In this document: positions 46,429 through 57,690 of the stretch, in pieces
Layout of the letters: each line of letters opens with the position of its first letter
Position numbering within the stretch: the first letter of the stretch is position 1
Assembly (NCBI GenBank): GCA_902494085.1
Contig: CABURU010000001.1
Coordinates: forward strand, 62,001 to 126,000
DNA length: 64,000 nucleotides
Source of the DNA: an uncultured Collinsella sp.
GTDB taxonomy: Bacteria; Actinomycetota; Coriobacteriia; Coriobacteriales; Coriobacteriaceae
Reading direction: 5' to 3'
The notes under the pieces: model-generated
What the model saw: only the letters and a program-made list of their open reading frames with translations
Told to the model about the DNA's origin: nothing
Database searches by the model: none
Made by a program: the position numbers and the translations under genes

Positions 46429-47685
46429 TTACATCCCTGTCAACAACACGACATCGAGAATCGTCACGACGACACCGATCCCTACGAGCAACGCGTTGAG
46501 CGGGCGCGAGTTGGCGTATTTGCCCATGACGCGGGACGAAATGGTGAGTCGTATGAGCACAAAGACCGTAATCGGCAGCTGAAGCGACAGCAGTGCCTGA
46601 CTCCAAATGAGACCCTCAAAAGGATTCGGGACGACCAGGCACGCCGCCACTGCGCCGACGAAGCATACCGCCACCCCGATCGAGGAATGTCGGTCGTGGA
46701 TGTCGTATTCCTCGTCGAACATGCCCGCGGTGATGGTTCCCGCCGCCATGCCCGCTGTCACGCTACTCGAGAGACCCGCGAACAGCAGCGCTACCGCAAA
46801 GATGGTCGAGCTCGCCGGACCCAAGATGGGGGAGAGCGTGGCCGCTGCGACGGCGAGGTCGTCTACGACCATGCCGTGCGCAAAGAAGGTCGTTGCGGCC
46901 AGGATGACCATGGCCGAGTTGATTGCCCAGCCCACGCCCATCGAAAAGAGCGTGTCGAAGAGCTCGTAGCGCAGACGTTCCTCGATAACCTGCTCGCCTT
47001 GGCCTTCGAAGTGCATGGATTGGATGACCTCGGAGTGCAGGAAGAGGTTGTGGGGCATAACGACCGCTCCCAGGACACTTACGATAATCGCGGCCGAGCC
47101 GGTGGGCATACTGGGCGTGATCCAGCTTGCGGCGGCCTGCGGCCAGTCGACCTTGACCAGCGCAAGCTCGGCCAAAAACGAGAGTCCTACCACGCCTACG
47201 AAGGCGATAATCCATCGCTCGGCGCGCTTGTAGGAGCTCGTCATGAGCATCGCCATCGATACTGCCGCCACGATGACGCAGCCCGCGCGCACGGGCAGCC
47301 CAAAGAGCATTTGAAGGGCAATCGCGCCACCCAGGACTTCGGCCATGGCGGTGGCGATGGTCGCGAGATAAGCACTGGCGAGCACCGTGCGTCCAACGAA
47401 GCGGGGGAGGTAACGTGTCGTGGCCTCGGCAAGACAGGTGCCCGTGGCGATGCCCAGGTGCGCCGCGTTGTGCTGCAACGCGATGAGCATGATCGTGGAC
47501 AGCGTGACGATCCACAGCAGCGCGTAGCCAAACTGCGAACCCGCGGCCATATTGGAGGCCCAGTTGCCCGGGTCGATAAAGCCGACGGTCACGAGCAGCC
47601 CGGGGCCGATATGCCGCGCAATGTCTAGACCTCCGTGACCACCGGTGCGTCGGGAGCCAAAGTGTTGTTTGAGATGGTTGATCAT
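46429..47685 (-). CDS. mntH: Nramp-family divalent metal transporter
   Basis: A 418-residue protein with eleven or so membrane segments that imports Mn(II)/Fe(II) with protons. The metal-binding FIDPGNWASNMAAGSQFGYA is in segment 1, and VVMPHNLFLHSEVIQ carries the conserved MPHNLFLHS loop before later segments. The ATG giving MINHLKQHF was chosen for its CAGGA site; two upstream in-frame ATGs lack one. No MntR-like regulator is adjacent. Confidence 0.93.
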   Translation of the reverse strand: MINHLKQHFGSRRTGGHGGLDIARHIGPGLLVTVGFIDPGNWASNMAAGSQFGYALLWIVTLSTIMLIALQHNAAHLGIATGTCLAEATTRYLPRFVGRTVLASAYLATIATAMAEVLGGAIALQMLFGLPVRAGCVIVAAVSMAMLMTSSYKRAERWIIAFVGVVGLSFLAELALVKVDWPQAAASWITPSMPTGSAAIIVSVLGAVVMPHNLFLHSEVIQSMHFEGQGEQVIEERLRYELFDTLFSMGVGWAINSAMVILAATTFFAHGMVVDDLAVAAATLSPILGPASSTIFAVALLFAGLSSSVTAGMAAGTITAGMFDEEYDIHDRHSSIGVAVCFVGAVAACLVVPNPFEGLIWSQALLSLQLPITVFVLIRLTISSRVMGKYANSRPLNALLVGIGVVVTILDVVLLTGM

Positions 47686-47760
47686 GGTCGGTTCCTGCAT
47701 AGGGTCAGCGCGGTGCCGCGCTTGGGTCATGCGGCGCCGCGCGCTCGGTTTAGGTTGGGG

Positions 47761-48534
47761 TTACTTGCGCGCCTTGCCCTGATTGGCCACGGCGTCAATC
47801 TTGGCGGCGATGGTCGCCGGGTCGCCGATGTAGCGCTTGTCGAGGACGTTGAAATCGGTGTCGAAGGTGTAGACGAGCGGCACGCCGGTGGGGATGTTGA
47901 CCTTGAGGATCTCCTCGGGCGTGAGGTGCTCGAACTTCATGACGAGAGAGCGCAGGGAGTTGCCGTGTGCGGCGATGAGCACGCGCTTGCCGGCGAGCAT
48001 CTGTGGGCGAATCTCGTCTTCGAAATAGGGCCAGGCGCGGGCGATCGTGTCCTTGAGGCACTCGGTATAGGGCAGCTGATCGGGTGCGACATCACGGTAT
48101 TGCTCCTGGGTGTGGGGGTCGCGCGCGTCATCCGGCTCGAGCGCCGGCGGGCAGACGTCGAAGGAGCGGCGCCAGATGAGCACCTGCTCGTCGCCGTGTT
48201 CGGCTGCGGCATCGGCCTTGTTGAGACCCTGTAACGCGCCGTAGTGGCGCTCGTTGAGCTTCCAGGATTTGATGACGGGCAGCCATTCGCGGTCCATCTG
48301 GCCGAGCACGATGTTGAGGGTGTGGATCGCGCGCTTGAGGCGCGAGGTGTAGCAGATGTCAAAGTCGAAGCTCGCTTCCTTGAGGGCGCGGCCGCCTGCC
48401 GCCGCCTCTTCGCGGCCCGTGTCGGTGAGCTCGACATCGGTCCAGCCGGTGAACAGGTTGAGCTTGTTCCACTCGGATTCTCCGTGACGGATAAGGACGA
48501 GTTGCATCGTCTGCTGGTCTGCTTGGTGCGCCAT
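47761..48534 (-). CDS. gpmA: 2,3-bisphosphoglycerate-dependent phosphoglycerate mutase
   Basis: A 257-residue glycolytic enzyme. The phospho-histidine motif is LVLIRHGESEWNKLNLFTGW, with LNERHYGALQGLNK, CYTSRLKRAIHTL and the second catalytic His in LIAAHGNSLRSLVMK. AAGGAGG precedes the ATG by 5 nt. The full-length insertions of the dPGM class are present. It stands alone on the minus strand. Confidence 0.95.
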   Translation of the reverse strand: MAHQADQQTMQLVLIRHGESEWNKLNLFTGWTDVELTDTGREEAAAGGRALKEASFDFDICYTSRLKRAIHTLNIVLGQMDREWLPVIKSWKLNERHYGALQGLNKADAAAEHGDEQVLIWRRSFDVCPPALEPDDARDPHTQEQYRDVAPDQLPYTECLKDTIARAWPYFEDEIRPQMLAGKRVLIAAHGNSLRSLVMKFEHLTPEEILKVNIPTGVPLVYTFDTDFNVLDKRYIGDPATIAAKIDAVANQGKARK

Positions 48535-48671
48535 AGGGGCCTCCTTGATCTGGCACGGTGTGCGTGCCGTTTGCTTGACGCCGCAAAGGATACCCGTTTT
48601 AGGCTAAAAAGTTAACCAAGACTAACAAAATTGTAGTATTTGAATAGGATGGTGAAAGGGGATTGCCGAAA

Positions 48672-48892
48672 TGTCTTGATCTGTAACAGCTAGGGATGGA
48701 AATTGGGTCTAGGTGTTACAGATCAAGATAGGAAGAAATGGTCCTATGGAAAATCTCGATCTGTAACAGCTGACCGCCAAAACCGGCCCTTCGTGTTACA
48801 GATTGAGACATTCGGAACCGTCTCTCGAAAACATCTCAATCTGTAACAGTTAATCGTCGAAATTGGGTCTTCCTGTTACAGATTGAGATGTT
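48672..48892. repeat. Family A array A2: three units, exact 80-nt period
   Basis: Units are centred at 48701, 48781 and 48861. Each has 25 nt between TGTAACA and TGTTACA. The first unit uses TCTTGATC/GATCAAGA arms, the third TCTCAATC/GATTGAGA, and the second a mixed CTCGATC/GATTGAG pair. It lies in the 539-nt divergent spacer between gpmA and gltB. Positions 48535-48670 show no gene. Confidence 0.9.
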
Positions 48893-48981
48893 TGAAGCGG
48901 TGAGCTTGCAGGCCGAACTTGGGGCCCTTGTTGTCGCCCTTGAGGTCAGCGGTGTCCACTCGTAGGGCGTGCGTTACGCGA

Positions 48982-49031
48982 TTGTTTCGAAACGGGCGGG
49001 AAACACAACGGGCCGGCGATGCTCCTACTAT
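48982..49031 (+). promoter_or_regulatory. Candidate regulatory region of gltB (TTTCGAAA motif and -10)
   Basis: TTGTTTCGAAAC at 48982 contains the 10-nt palindrome GTTTCGAAAC and resembles the paired TTGTTTCGAAATG sites before argR. TACTAT at 49026 is a possible -10, but no good -35 is present, which would suit an activator-dependent promoter. A shared regulator of argR and gltBD is inference. Confidence 0.4.
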
Positions 49032-49073
49032 GCCTATTCAACTGACTGTCTAAATATCTAGGGGAGGATCGCG

Positions 49074-52000
49074 ATGCAGGCAGATTCCGCTCAGCAGCAG
49101 GGCCTTTATCGCCCCGAATTCGACCACGATGCATGTGGCATCGGCGCGCTTGCCGATATCAACGGTGAGCGCCATCACCAGATCCTGGACGACGCACTGT
49201 CCATTCTGGTCAACTTGGAGCACCGCGGCGGCACGGGACTCGAGAAGAACACCGGCGACGGCGCTGGCATCCTGTTCCAGGTTCCGCATCACTTTTTCCG
49301 TAAAGAGGCTCAAAAGTGCGGCCAGATTCTGCCGACAGAGGGCGACTATGGCGTGGCCATGCTGTTCTTCCCGCAGGACGACAAGGGCGTAGAGGATGCC
49401 CGCCGCGTGTTTGAGGAGGGCTGCGCCGAAGCCGGCGTGCCGCTGCTCTTTTGGCGCGAGGTGCCCGTTGACCCGCATGACCTGGGTGAGACGGCCCGCG
49501 CCTGCATGCCTACCATCCTGCAGGCCTTCCTGGGCCGTCCGGACGACACGCCCGCCGGTGACGCCTTTGAGCGTCGCCTGTACGTGTGCCGCCGCACCAT
49601 CGAGAAGAAGGCCGACGCCGAGTTCGCCTTGCGCGACAAGATCTTCTACGTGTGCTCCATGAGCTCGCGCACCATCGTGTACAAGGGCATGCTGGTCGCC
49701 ACGCAGATGCGCCGCTTCTTCATCGACCTCAACGACGCCGCCGTTAAGACGGCCGTGGCGCTCGTCCACTCGCGCTACTCCACCAACACCACGCCCAGCT
49801 GGGAGCGCGCGCACCCCAACCGCTTTATCATCCACAACGGCGAGATCAACACCCTCAAGGGCAACGTCAACTGGATTCGCGCCCGCGAACCCAACCTGTA
49901 CAGCCCCGTGCTGCAGCACGATCTTGAGCGCGTGATGCCCATCATCAACCGCGAGGGTTCCGACTCCGCGATTCTGGACAATGTGCTTGAGTTTTTGGTC
50001 ATGAACGGTCGTCCGCTTACGCGTGCCGCGTCCATGTTGCTGCCCGAGCCGTGGGACCACAACGACAGCCTGAGTGAGGAGCGCCGCGCCTACGACGCTT
50101 ACCAGTCCATGCTCATGGAGCCGTGGGATGGCCCGGCGGCCATCGCCTTTACCGACGGTCGCACGCTGGGTGCCGCCCTCGACCGTAACGGCCTGCGTCC
50201 CGCCCGCTACTATGTGACGCGCGACGGTCGCTTTATGCTGGCAAGCGAGGTGGGCACCATCGAGGTGAGCCCCGAGAACATCCTGACGAGCGGCTGTCTG
50301 GGGCCGGGCCAGATGCTCGAGGTCGACTTTGCCCGCGGTCGCGTCATCTACAACGACGAGCTGCGCGCCCGTTACGCCAAGGAAAAGCCCTACCGTGATT
50401 GGATTGCCGAGGAGACGCTGACGGTCGATGCGCTCGATAGGCCTGCCGCGGCGACGCCCGCCGAGGACGCCGAGGTGCCCGCCGCCGTGCGCATGGCTAA
50501 GCTCGGGTATCACTGGGATGATGTTGACGAGGTCGTGCGTCCCATGGCCCAGCAGGGCAAGGCGCCGCTCGCCTCGATGGGCATCGACGCGCCGCTGGCC
50601 TGCCTGTCCAAGAAGACGCGCTCCTTCTACGACTATTTCTATCAACTGTTCGCTCAGGTCACGAACCCGCCCATTGACGCCCTTCGCGAGCATATGGTCA
50701 CCTCGACCACGCTCTACCTGGGCAACCACGGCAACCTGCTCGAGGACTCCCGTACGGCCTGCCAGCTGGTTCGCTTGGAGCGCCCGCTGCTCAACGAGGA
50801 GGAGTTCGAGCGTATCTGCGCTATCGACCGCGTGGGCTTTAAGACCTGCCGTTTCCGTGCCGTGTACCGCCGCGATGCCGGCGAGGGTGCACTGCAGGCT
50901 GCGCTCAAGCAGCTTGCAGAAGATGTTGAGGCTGCGGTCCGCGACGGCGTGAACATCGTGGTGTTGAGCGATCGTGCCGCTGCGGGCGAGGTGCCCGTGC
51001 CGTCGCTGCTCGCCGTGGGCTGCGTGCACAACCACCTGATCCGCGCCGGCGTGCGTACCTTTGCCGACATCGTGGTGGAGTGCGGTGACGCCGTGTCCCC
51101 GCATAACTTTGCGGCACTGGTGGGCTACTCCGCGAGCGGCATCTATCCGTACAACGCGCATGCGTGCATCCGCGATCTGGCGGCGCGCGGCGACCTGGAC
51201 GTGACGGCCGAGCAGGGCATCGCCAACTACAACAAGGCTGCGACTGCCGGCATCGTCTCTATCATGTCCAAGATGGGCATCTCCACGGTGCAGAGCTACC
51301 ATTCGGCGCAGATCTTCGAGGCCGTGGGCTTTACGCCGGAGTTCGTCAACGCGTACTTTGCCGGCACGGTGAGCCGTGTGGGCGGTATGGGTGTCGAGGA
51401 CGTTGAGCGCGAGCAAAACGAGCGCTACGACGCTGCGCTCGCTATCCTTAAGAGCCCGGCTCCCGGTCAGCTGCCCACGCTGGGTCTGACCAAGTGGCGC
51501 CCGCTCGGCGGCGAGGATCACCTCATCGATCCGCAGACTGTCTACCTGCTGCAGACCGCCTGCCGTGAGGACAGCTACGACACCTTTAAGGAGTACAGCG
51601 CCCGCCTGCACCGCACCGGCCGTGCCGTGCGCCTGCGCGACTTGCTCGACTTTGATGCCAGCGGCCGCACTCCGGTGGCGCTCGACGAGGTCGAGCCCGC
51701 GCTCAGCATCGTCCGCCGCTTTAACACTGGAGCCATGTCGTATGGCTCCATCAGCAAAGAGGCACACGAGTGCATGGCCATCGCTATGAACCGCTTGCAC
51801 GGCCGTTCCAACTCCGGCGAGGGCGGCGAGGATCCGCGTCGCGAGACCCCGCTGGCTAACGGCGACTCCAAGAACTCCACCATCAAGCAGGTGGCAAGCG
51901 CACGCTTTGGCGTGACGAGCCGCTATCTGTGCAGCGCCTTCGAGATTCAGATCAAGATGGCCCAGGGCGCCAAGCCCGGCGAGGGCGGACACCTCCCCGG

Positions 52001-53771
52001 CAAGAAGGTCTACCCCTGGATCGCCGAGGTCCGTCAGTCCACGCCCGGCATCGGCCTGATCTCGCCTCCGCCGCACCACGACATCTACTCCATCGAGGAC
52101 CTGGCAGAGCTGATCTTTGACCTTAAGAACGCCAACCCCGGCGCGCGCGTGTCGGTCAAGCTGGTCAGCGAGGCCGGCGTCGGCACCATCGCCACCGGTG
52201 TGGCCAAGGGCGCTGCCGACAAGATCTTGATCAGCGGTCACAACGGCGGCTCGGGTGCCGCTGCGCGCGACTCTATCTGGCATGCGGGCCTGCCGCTGGA
52301 GCTCGGCCTTGCCGAGGCCCAGCAGACGCTGCTGCAAAACGGCCTGCGCTCGCGCGTGGTGCTCGAGGCCGACGGTAAGCTCATGGACGGTACCGATGTC
52401 GCCGTCGCCTGCCTGCTGGGCGCCGAGGAGTTTGGCTTTGCGACCATGCCGCTCATCTCCATGGGCTGCCTCATGCAGCGCGACTGCCAGCAGGACACCT
52501 GCCCGGCCGGCATCGCTACGCAAAACTGCCGCCTGCGTCGCGGCTTCCGCGGCAAGCCCGAGCACGTTGAGCACTTTATGCTCTTTGTTGCCGAGCAGCT
52601 GCGCGAGGTCATGGCGAGCCTTGGCTTCCACACCGTCGACGAGATGGTCGGCCATCCCGAGTGCTTGCGTCAGATCGAGGTGCCGGGCAACCGCAAGGCC
52701 AACCTGCTCGACCTGTCGCCTGTGCTGGCAAGCGCGACCTGCGAGTTCGGTGCGCATATTCCGGGCGCCGACGGCCGTCACTTCCTGCCGCAGATGGCCG
52801 CGGACAGCGAGCTCGACAAGACGCTCGACTCCACGTTGTTTGTGCCCTATACGGCCGATGCCCGTGCGCACCTGCGTCCGATTCGCTTCCGCGCCGATAT
52901 CGCCAACGTCAATCGCTGCGTGGGCACCATCCTGGGCAACGCGGTGACCAAGGCGCATCCCGAGGGCCTGCCCGCCGGCTCCATCACCATCGATTGCGAT
53001 GGTTCGGCCGGTCAGAGCTTTGGCGCCTTCCTGCCGCGCGGCATTACGCTCAACGTGTGCGGCGACGCCAACGACTACTTTGGCAAGGGCCTTTCGGGCG
53101 GTGAGGTGTCGGTGCGCCCCAACCCGCATGCGACCTACAAGTTCGACGAGAACATCATCGTGGGCAACGTTGCGTTCTTTGGTGCCACGAGCGGTCGCGG
53201 CTTCATTAACGGTCTTGCCGGCCAGCGTTTTGCCGTGCGCAACTCCGGTGCCACCGTGGTGGTCGAGGGCTGCGGCAACCATGGCTGCGAGTACATGACG
53301 GGCGGTCTGGCGCTCATCCTGGGCGAGGTCGGGCAGAATTTTGCCGCCGGCATGACGGGCGGCGTGGCCTACGTCTTTGACCAGTACGGTACACTCGGTG
53401 CCCGCGTGAATCACGAGAGCGTTGAGCTCAAGGCCCCGGCGGCCGGCGAGCTGGCGCAGATTCGCGAGCTCATCCAGGAGCACGTGGACGCGACGCAGAG
53501 CCCGCGCGGCATCAAGCTGCTGTACAGCTTCGACTCGATGAGCAAGCACTTTGTGAAGGTCATTCCGACCGAGTACGAGCGCGTGCTGGCGATTGTCGCT
53601 GCGGCCGAGGCCGTGGGCAAGACGCATGCGCAGGCCGAGGAGTTGGCGTTTGACATCGTGACCGGCCGCGCGAGCGCCGAGGATGTTGCTCGCTTTGATG
53701 TCGCGGGCGGTGCTGCGGGCGCTGCGTCCGTGGCCGCCAGCTCTGTTGCTTCGACAAAGAAGGAGGCGTAA
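49074..53771 (+). CDS. gltB: Glutamate synthase, large subunit
   Basis: A 1565-residue enzyme transferring the glutamine amide to 2-oxoglutarate. A 20-residue propeptide precedes the Ntn nucleophile Cys21 in DACGIGALADI, starting the class II amidotransferase domain. The synthase domain has MSYGSISKEAHECMAIAMN, GRSNSGEGGEDPRR, GEGGHLPGKKV and SPPPHHDIYSIEDLAELI, then the iron-sulfur cysteines CLMQRDCQQDTCPAG. The C-terminal GXGXG repeat domain is complete. GGGGAGGATC precedes the ATG. Confidence 0.97.
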   Translation: MQADSAQQQGLYRPEFDHDACGIGALADINGERHHQILDDALSILVNLEHRGGTGLEKNTGDGAGILFQVPHHFFRKEAQKCGQILPTEGDYGVAMLFFPQDDKGVEDARRVFEEGCAEAGVPLLFWREVPVDPHDLGETARACMPTILQAFLGRPDDTPAGDAFERRLYVCRRTIEKKADAEFALRDKIFYVCSMSSRTIVYKGMLVATQMRRFFIDLNDAAVKTAVALVHSRYSTNTTPSWERAHPNRFIIHNGEINTLKGNVNWIRAREPNLYSPVLQHDLERVMPIINREGSDSAILDNVLEFLVMNGRPLTRAASMLLPEPWDHNDSLSEERRAYDAYQSMLMEPWDGPAAIAFTDGRTLGAALDRNGLRPARYYVTRDGRFMLASEVGTIEVSPENILTSGCLGPGQMLEVDFARGRVIYNDELRARYAKEKPYRDWIAEETLTVDALDRPAAATPAEDAEVPAAVRMAKLGYHWDDVDEVVRPMAQQGKAPLASMGIDAPLACLSKKTRSFYDYFYQLFAQVTNPPIDALREHMVTSTTLYLGNHGNLLEDSRTACQLVRLERPLLNEEEFERICAIDRVGFKTCRFRAVYRRDAGEGALQAALKQLAEDVEAAVRDGVNIVVLSDRAAAGEVPVPSLLAVGCVHNHLIRAGVRTFADIVVECGDAVSPHNFAALVGYSASGIYPYNAHACIRDLAARGDLDVTAEQGIANYNKAATAGIVSIMSKMGISTVQSYHSAQIFEAVGFTPEFVNAYFAGTVSRVGGMGVEDVEREQNERYDAALAILKSPAPGQLPTLGLTKWRPLGGEDHLIDPQTVYLLQTACREDSYDTFKEYSARLHRTGRAVRLRDLLDFDASGRTPVALDEVEPALSIVRRFNTGAMSYGSISKEAHECMAIAMNRLHGRSNSGEGGEDPRRETPLANGDSKNSTIKQVASARFGVTSRYLCSAFEIQIKMAQGAKPGEGGHLPGKKVYPWIAEVRQSTPGIGLISPPPHHDIYSIEDLAELIFDLKNANPGARVSVKLVSEAGVGTIATGVAKGAADKILISGHNGGSGAAARDSIWHAGLPLELGLAEAQQTLLQNGLRSRVVLEADGKLMDGTDVAVACLLGAEEFGFATMPLISMGCLMQRDCQQDTCPAGIATQNCRLRRGFRGKPEHVEHFMLFVAEQLREVMASLGFHTVDEMVGHPECLRQIEVPGNRKANLLDLSPVLASATCEFGAHIPGADGRHFLPQMAADSELDKTLDSTLFVPYTADARAHLRPIRFRADIANVNRCVGTILGNAVTKAHPEGLPAGSITIDCDGSAGQSFGAFLPRGITLNVCGDANDYFGKGLSGGEVSVRPNPHATYKFDENIIVGNVAFFGATSGRGFINGLAGQRFAVRNSGATVVVEGCGNHGCEYMTGGLALILGEVGQNFAAGMTGGVAYVFDQYGTLGARVNHESVELKAPAAGELAQIRELIQEHVDATQSPRGIKLLYSFDSMSKHFVKVIPTEYERVLAIVAAAEAVGKTHAQAEELAFDIVTGRASAEDVARFDVAGGAAGAASVAASSVASTKKEA

Positions 53772-53776
53772 GTGCC

Positions 53777-55258
<1,482 letters not shown>

Positions 55259-55310
55259 GGCGGCTGTCCACAACTAAATCGTCAAGGGCTGCCCCCAGCG
55301 GCTGGCACAT

Positions 55311-55355
55311 AAGGAGCGTCCCCAAGTGCCGGCAGCTGGGGACGTTCCTTTTTTG
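55311..55355. repeat. Family C palindrome, copy C4, after gltD (terminator-like)
   Basis: AAGGAGCGTCCCCA and TGGGGACGTTCCTT pair with one G-T around a 12-nt loop containing GCCGGCA, and are followed by six Ts. It may end gltBD on the plus strand. GGGACATTCC nearby repeats the core. The rest of the 415-nt gap before the next gene shows no clear gene or promoter. Confidence 0.65.
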
Positions 55356-55673
55356 CCGGCAGTTTGGGACATTCCTTGCGAGTTCGCAGGCGACTTTGTC
55401 ATTTGTCGACGTGCAAGTGTTCATTCGTCGACGTTTGCGACTGTGCTACTCTGCTCTTTCTGTGGTGGTAGCGGGCGCTTGCCCCAAATGTGTGAACTGG
55501 CTGTCTATGTCTACCTGCGGTTTCTTTGCGGTGCGCTCATTCGGTCAAGTGTCCCGTCAAGTGTTTGGTCAGCATCTGGTTTGCAGTCGAAGGCCTATTT
55601 TGCCCGTGCTTGCCTCGGTTGCTCGCCCTCCTCGTAAGCTCAAATTGAGGTCCATCAGTTTGAGGAGGATGCC

Positions 55674-56381
55674 ATGACTGACCAAGTTTTTGACCGAGCA
55701 CAGCTGGTCGAAGCCGTCGGCAACGATATTGCCGACATGGCTCACTTTTGGATGCTGCGGAAGTTTCAATTCCTGGAGCCGGCGCGCGAGCAGTTCGAGA
55801 TTATCGTCGATCCGTGGCTCAGCTATTGCGAGGAACCTTCCCAAAACGAAATCATGGCCTACAACATGGCGTTTACCGATTGGCTGCTGTTTGAGCGCCC
55901 CTATTACCACGGCAAGACGCTGTTGGAGCTGTATGTGGACGAGCCGCCAGCGCCAATTTCTCCTGCTTCGCTCGGGCGACTTAAGCAGGTGCGCGACACG
56001 CAGTATTTCTCGCGCTTTGGCATTTTGGACAAGGACTCCGCGACTGGCATGGTCGTGCTGAAGGACACGCGCACCGACCGTCGATTTGACGTCTACGACC
56101 CACATATCGTGCAAAAGGAACACTGGAACGATGGCGCGATTGCGTTGCGACTCGCGTGCGTCGACGATGTCTGGCTGACGGCGGGGCAGCTCTACCTGTA
56201 TGACATCGCGCGCCTGAGCGACACGGCGGTCGACGGGCCGGGCGCGGTGCATCCCGAGGACCTGGAGGACGGTTTCGACACCTCGTGCATCAGCTTCTTT
56301 TTGCGCCTGGTCCGCGACATCATGGGCGCCCAGGGGCGGTACGTGAAGTCGCTCAATATTTACGAGCAGGAATGGGAGTAG
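55674..56381 (+). CDS. Hypothetical protein
   Basis: A 235-residue soluble acidic protein not recognised. It contains WMLRKFQFLEPAREQFEIIV, MAYNMAFTDWLLFERPYYHG and a later DTRTDRRFDVYDPHIV segment. The layout recalls uncharacterised actinobacterial proteins with a short N-terminal helical part and a beta-rich middle, but no catalytic motif is visible. GAGGAGG precedes the ATG. It lies just upstream of Family A array A3. Confidence 0.7.
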   Translation: MTDQVFDRAQLVEAVGNDIADMAHFWMLRKFQFLEPAREQFEIIVDPWLSYCEEPSQNEIMAYNMAFTDWLLFERPYYHGKTLLELYVDEPPAPISPASLGRLKQVRDTQYFSRFGILDKDSATGMVVLKDTRTDRRFDVYDPHIVQKEHWNDGAIALRLACVDDVWLTAGQLYLYDIARLSDTAVDGPGAVHPEDLEDGFDTSCISFFLRLVRDIMGAQGRYVKSLNIYEQEWE

Positions 56382-56423
56382 GGGATGGGCGGTTGTCGCC
56401 AGCCTTGCCTTCTGCCTTTTTGC

Positions 56424-56558
56424 CTCGATTTGTAACGTTTAGGGACAAAAAACCGGTCTACCTGTTACAGATCGAGACGAACGCTTGGGCGCCGCTGGTT
56501 TGTCTAAATCTGTAACGTTTGGGGGCCTGGAGAACGTCTAACTGTTACAAATCGAGAC
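56424..56558. repeat. Family A array A3: two units, 80-nt period
   Basis: Units are centred at 56450 and 56530, each with 25 nt between TGTAACG and TGTTACA. The arms are more diverged than elsewhere: left CCTCGATTTGTAAC and GTCTAAATCTGTAAC. The array ends about 23 nt before the ATG of the PD-(D/E)XK gene. Confidence 0.85.
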
Positions 56559-56581
56559 GTTTGTCGGCGGCAACAGCGGCG

Positions 56582-57652
56582 ATGGCCCATTTGTCCGATG
56601 TGGTGGTGATGGAAGTGTCTAATACCGTTCTTAAACACAAGTATGCAACGCGTAACACCTTGGCGCGGAATAGGATGCTTGCCAGGCTCACGGAGGCGGC
56701 TGAACAAGGCGTGCTGCTCGTGACGCACGACAATGCCGAGCTCATGTGGCTGCGGCGTCATGTGGGAACCGATGATATTGCGGAGCCCGAGCCGTATTTG
56801 TTCTGCTTTCAACATGATTGGGATGCGTTGACGCCGGCGGAGCGAGCGCTGCGTACCATCAAAGGGCTTGCAGAGTTTCATCCCGATTGGGCGTTTTGGG
56901 GTTATGACGCGGCACTTTTGTGGGGTCTGGAGGTGCCGAATGACCTGCTTGGGCCGCGATTTCTTGTTAAGACAGGTTGCTCGGTGCCGCTGAGTGCAGG
57001 ATGCCGGCTGTTGCGTCCGCAGGCGACGGGTGCACTTGAACAAGTCGACGGCGTGCAGGTGACGCCGTTTTGGCGCACGGTAGAGGATTGCCTGCTGCGC
57101 GCGCCGTTTTCGTATGGCCTGGCGATTGCCGATTCTGCGTTGCGAGCAAAGGGCGTATCGCGCGATGACCTGAGCGAGTGTCTCCGCTCCGATTGCGAGG
57201 GCAGGCGAGGGTATCGCAGAGCGCAGGTGATCGCGTCGTATGCGGACGGGCTGTCCGAAAACGGCGGCGAGTCTCGTTTTCGGGCATTCTTTATTGCATA
57301 CGGTTTTCCGGTGCCAGAGCTACAGGTGGAGTTCCATGATCCGCTCAATCCGAATCAGGTATTTCGAGTCGACTATTTCTGGCGGCTCGAGGACGGGGCG
57401 TGTGTCATCGGCGAGCTCGATGGAAAGGGAAAGTATACCCTGCAGGATGGTGGTGATCGGGAGTCGGTTGACCCATTCGTGGCAGAACGTCAGCGAGAGT
57501 CCCATTTGACAATGCTCGGGCACAAGGTGCTTCGGTTTACGTTTGATGAGCTTAAGAATCCGGGGAGGCTGGCTGAAAAGATGAGACTGGCGGGTATTCC
57601 GCGACGGGCCGTTTTGGCTGAGGAATGGAGACGCCAGTGGTATGGGCGCTGA
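56582..57652 (+). CDS. AbiEi-like/DUF559 protein with PD-(D/E)XK nuclease domain
   Basis: A protein of about 356 residues. The C-terminal third has GESRFRAFFIAYGFPVPELQ, then FRVDYFWRLEDG, VIGELDGKGKYT and RESHLTMLGHKVLRFTFDEL: the D...ExDxK pattern of Vsr/DUF559 endonuclease-fold proteins. The middle has WGYDAALLWGLEVP and TPFWRTVEDCLLRAPF, typical of actinobacterial AbiEi-like proteins with this tail. The start is uncertain; ATGs at 56582 and 56609 both lack a good Shine-Dalgarno, and a longer reading would run into the repeat. Family A arrays lie on both sides. Confidence 0.78.
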   Translation: MAHLSDVVVMEVSNTVLKHKYATRNTLARNRMLARLTEAAEQGVLLVTHDNAELMWLRRHVGTDDIAEPEPYLFCFQHDWDALTPAERALRTIKGLAEFHPDWAFWGYDAALLWGLEVPNDLLGPRFLVKTGCSVPLSAGCRLLRPQATGALEQVDGVQVTPFWRTVEDCLLRAPFSYGLAIADSALRAKGVSRDDLSECLRSDCEGRRGYRRAQVIASYADGLSENGGESRFRAFFIAYGFPVPELQVEFHDPLNPNQVFRVDYFWRLEDGACVIGELDGKGKYTLQDGGDRESVDPFVAERQRESHLTMLGHKVLRFTFDELKNPGRLAEKMRLAGIPRRAVLAEEWRRQWYGR

Positions 57653-57690
57653 GGGGTGCAACTGACGCGGATGTGGTTGTTCCTGCCGAG

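Noticed and set aside
46183..48892. Family A arrays as CRISPR arrays
   Set aside because: Period and unit regularity look CRISPR-like, but both arms and core are repeated and related, spacers are also similar to one another, and no cas gene is in the window.
55326..55677. Small plus-strand frames between gltD and the next gene
   Set aside because: They run through repeat C4, lack ribosome sites and have no recognisable protein sequence.
56519..56581. Upstream TTG start for the PD-(D/E)XK gene
   Set aside because: These 21 codons fall in Family A array A3 and have no Shine-Dalgarno; the family-like sequence begins later.
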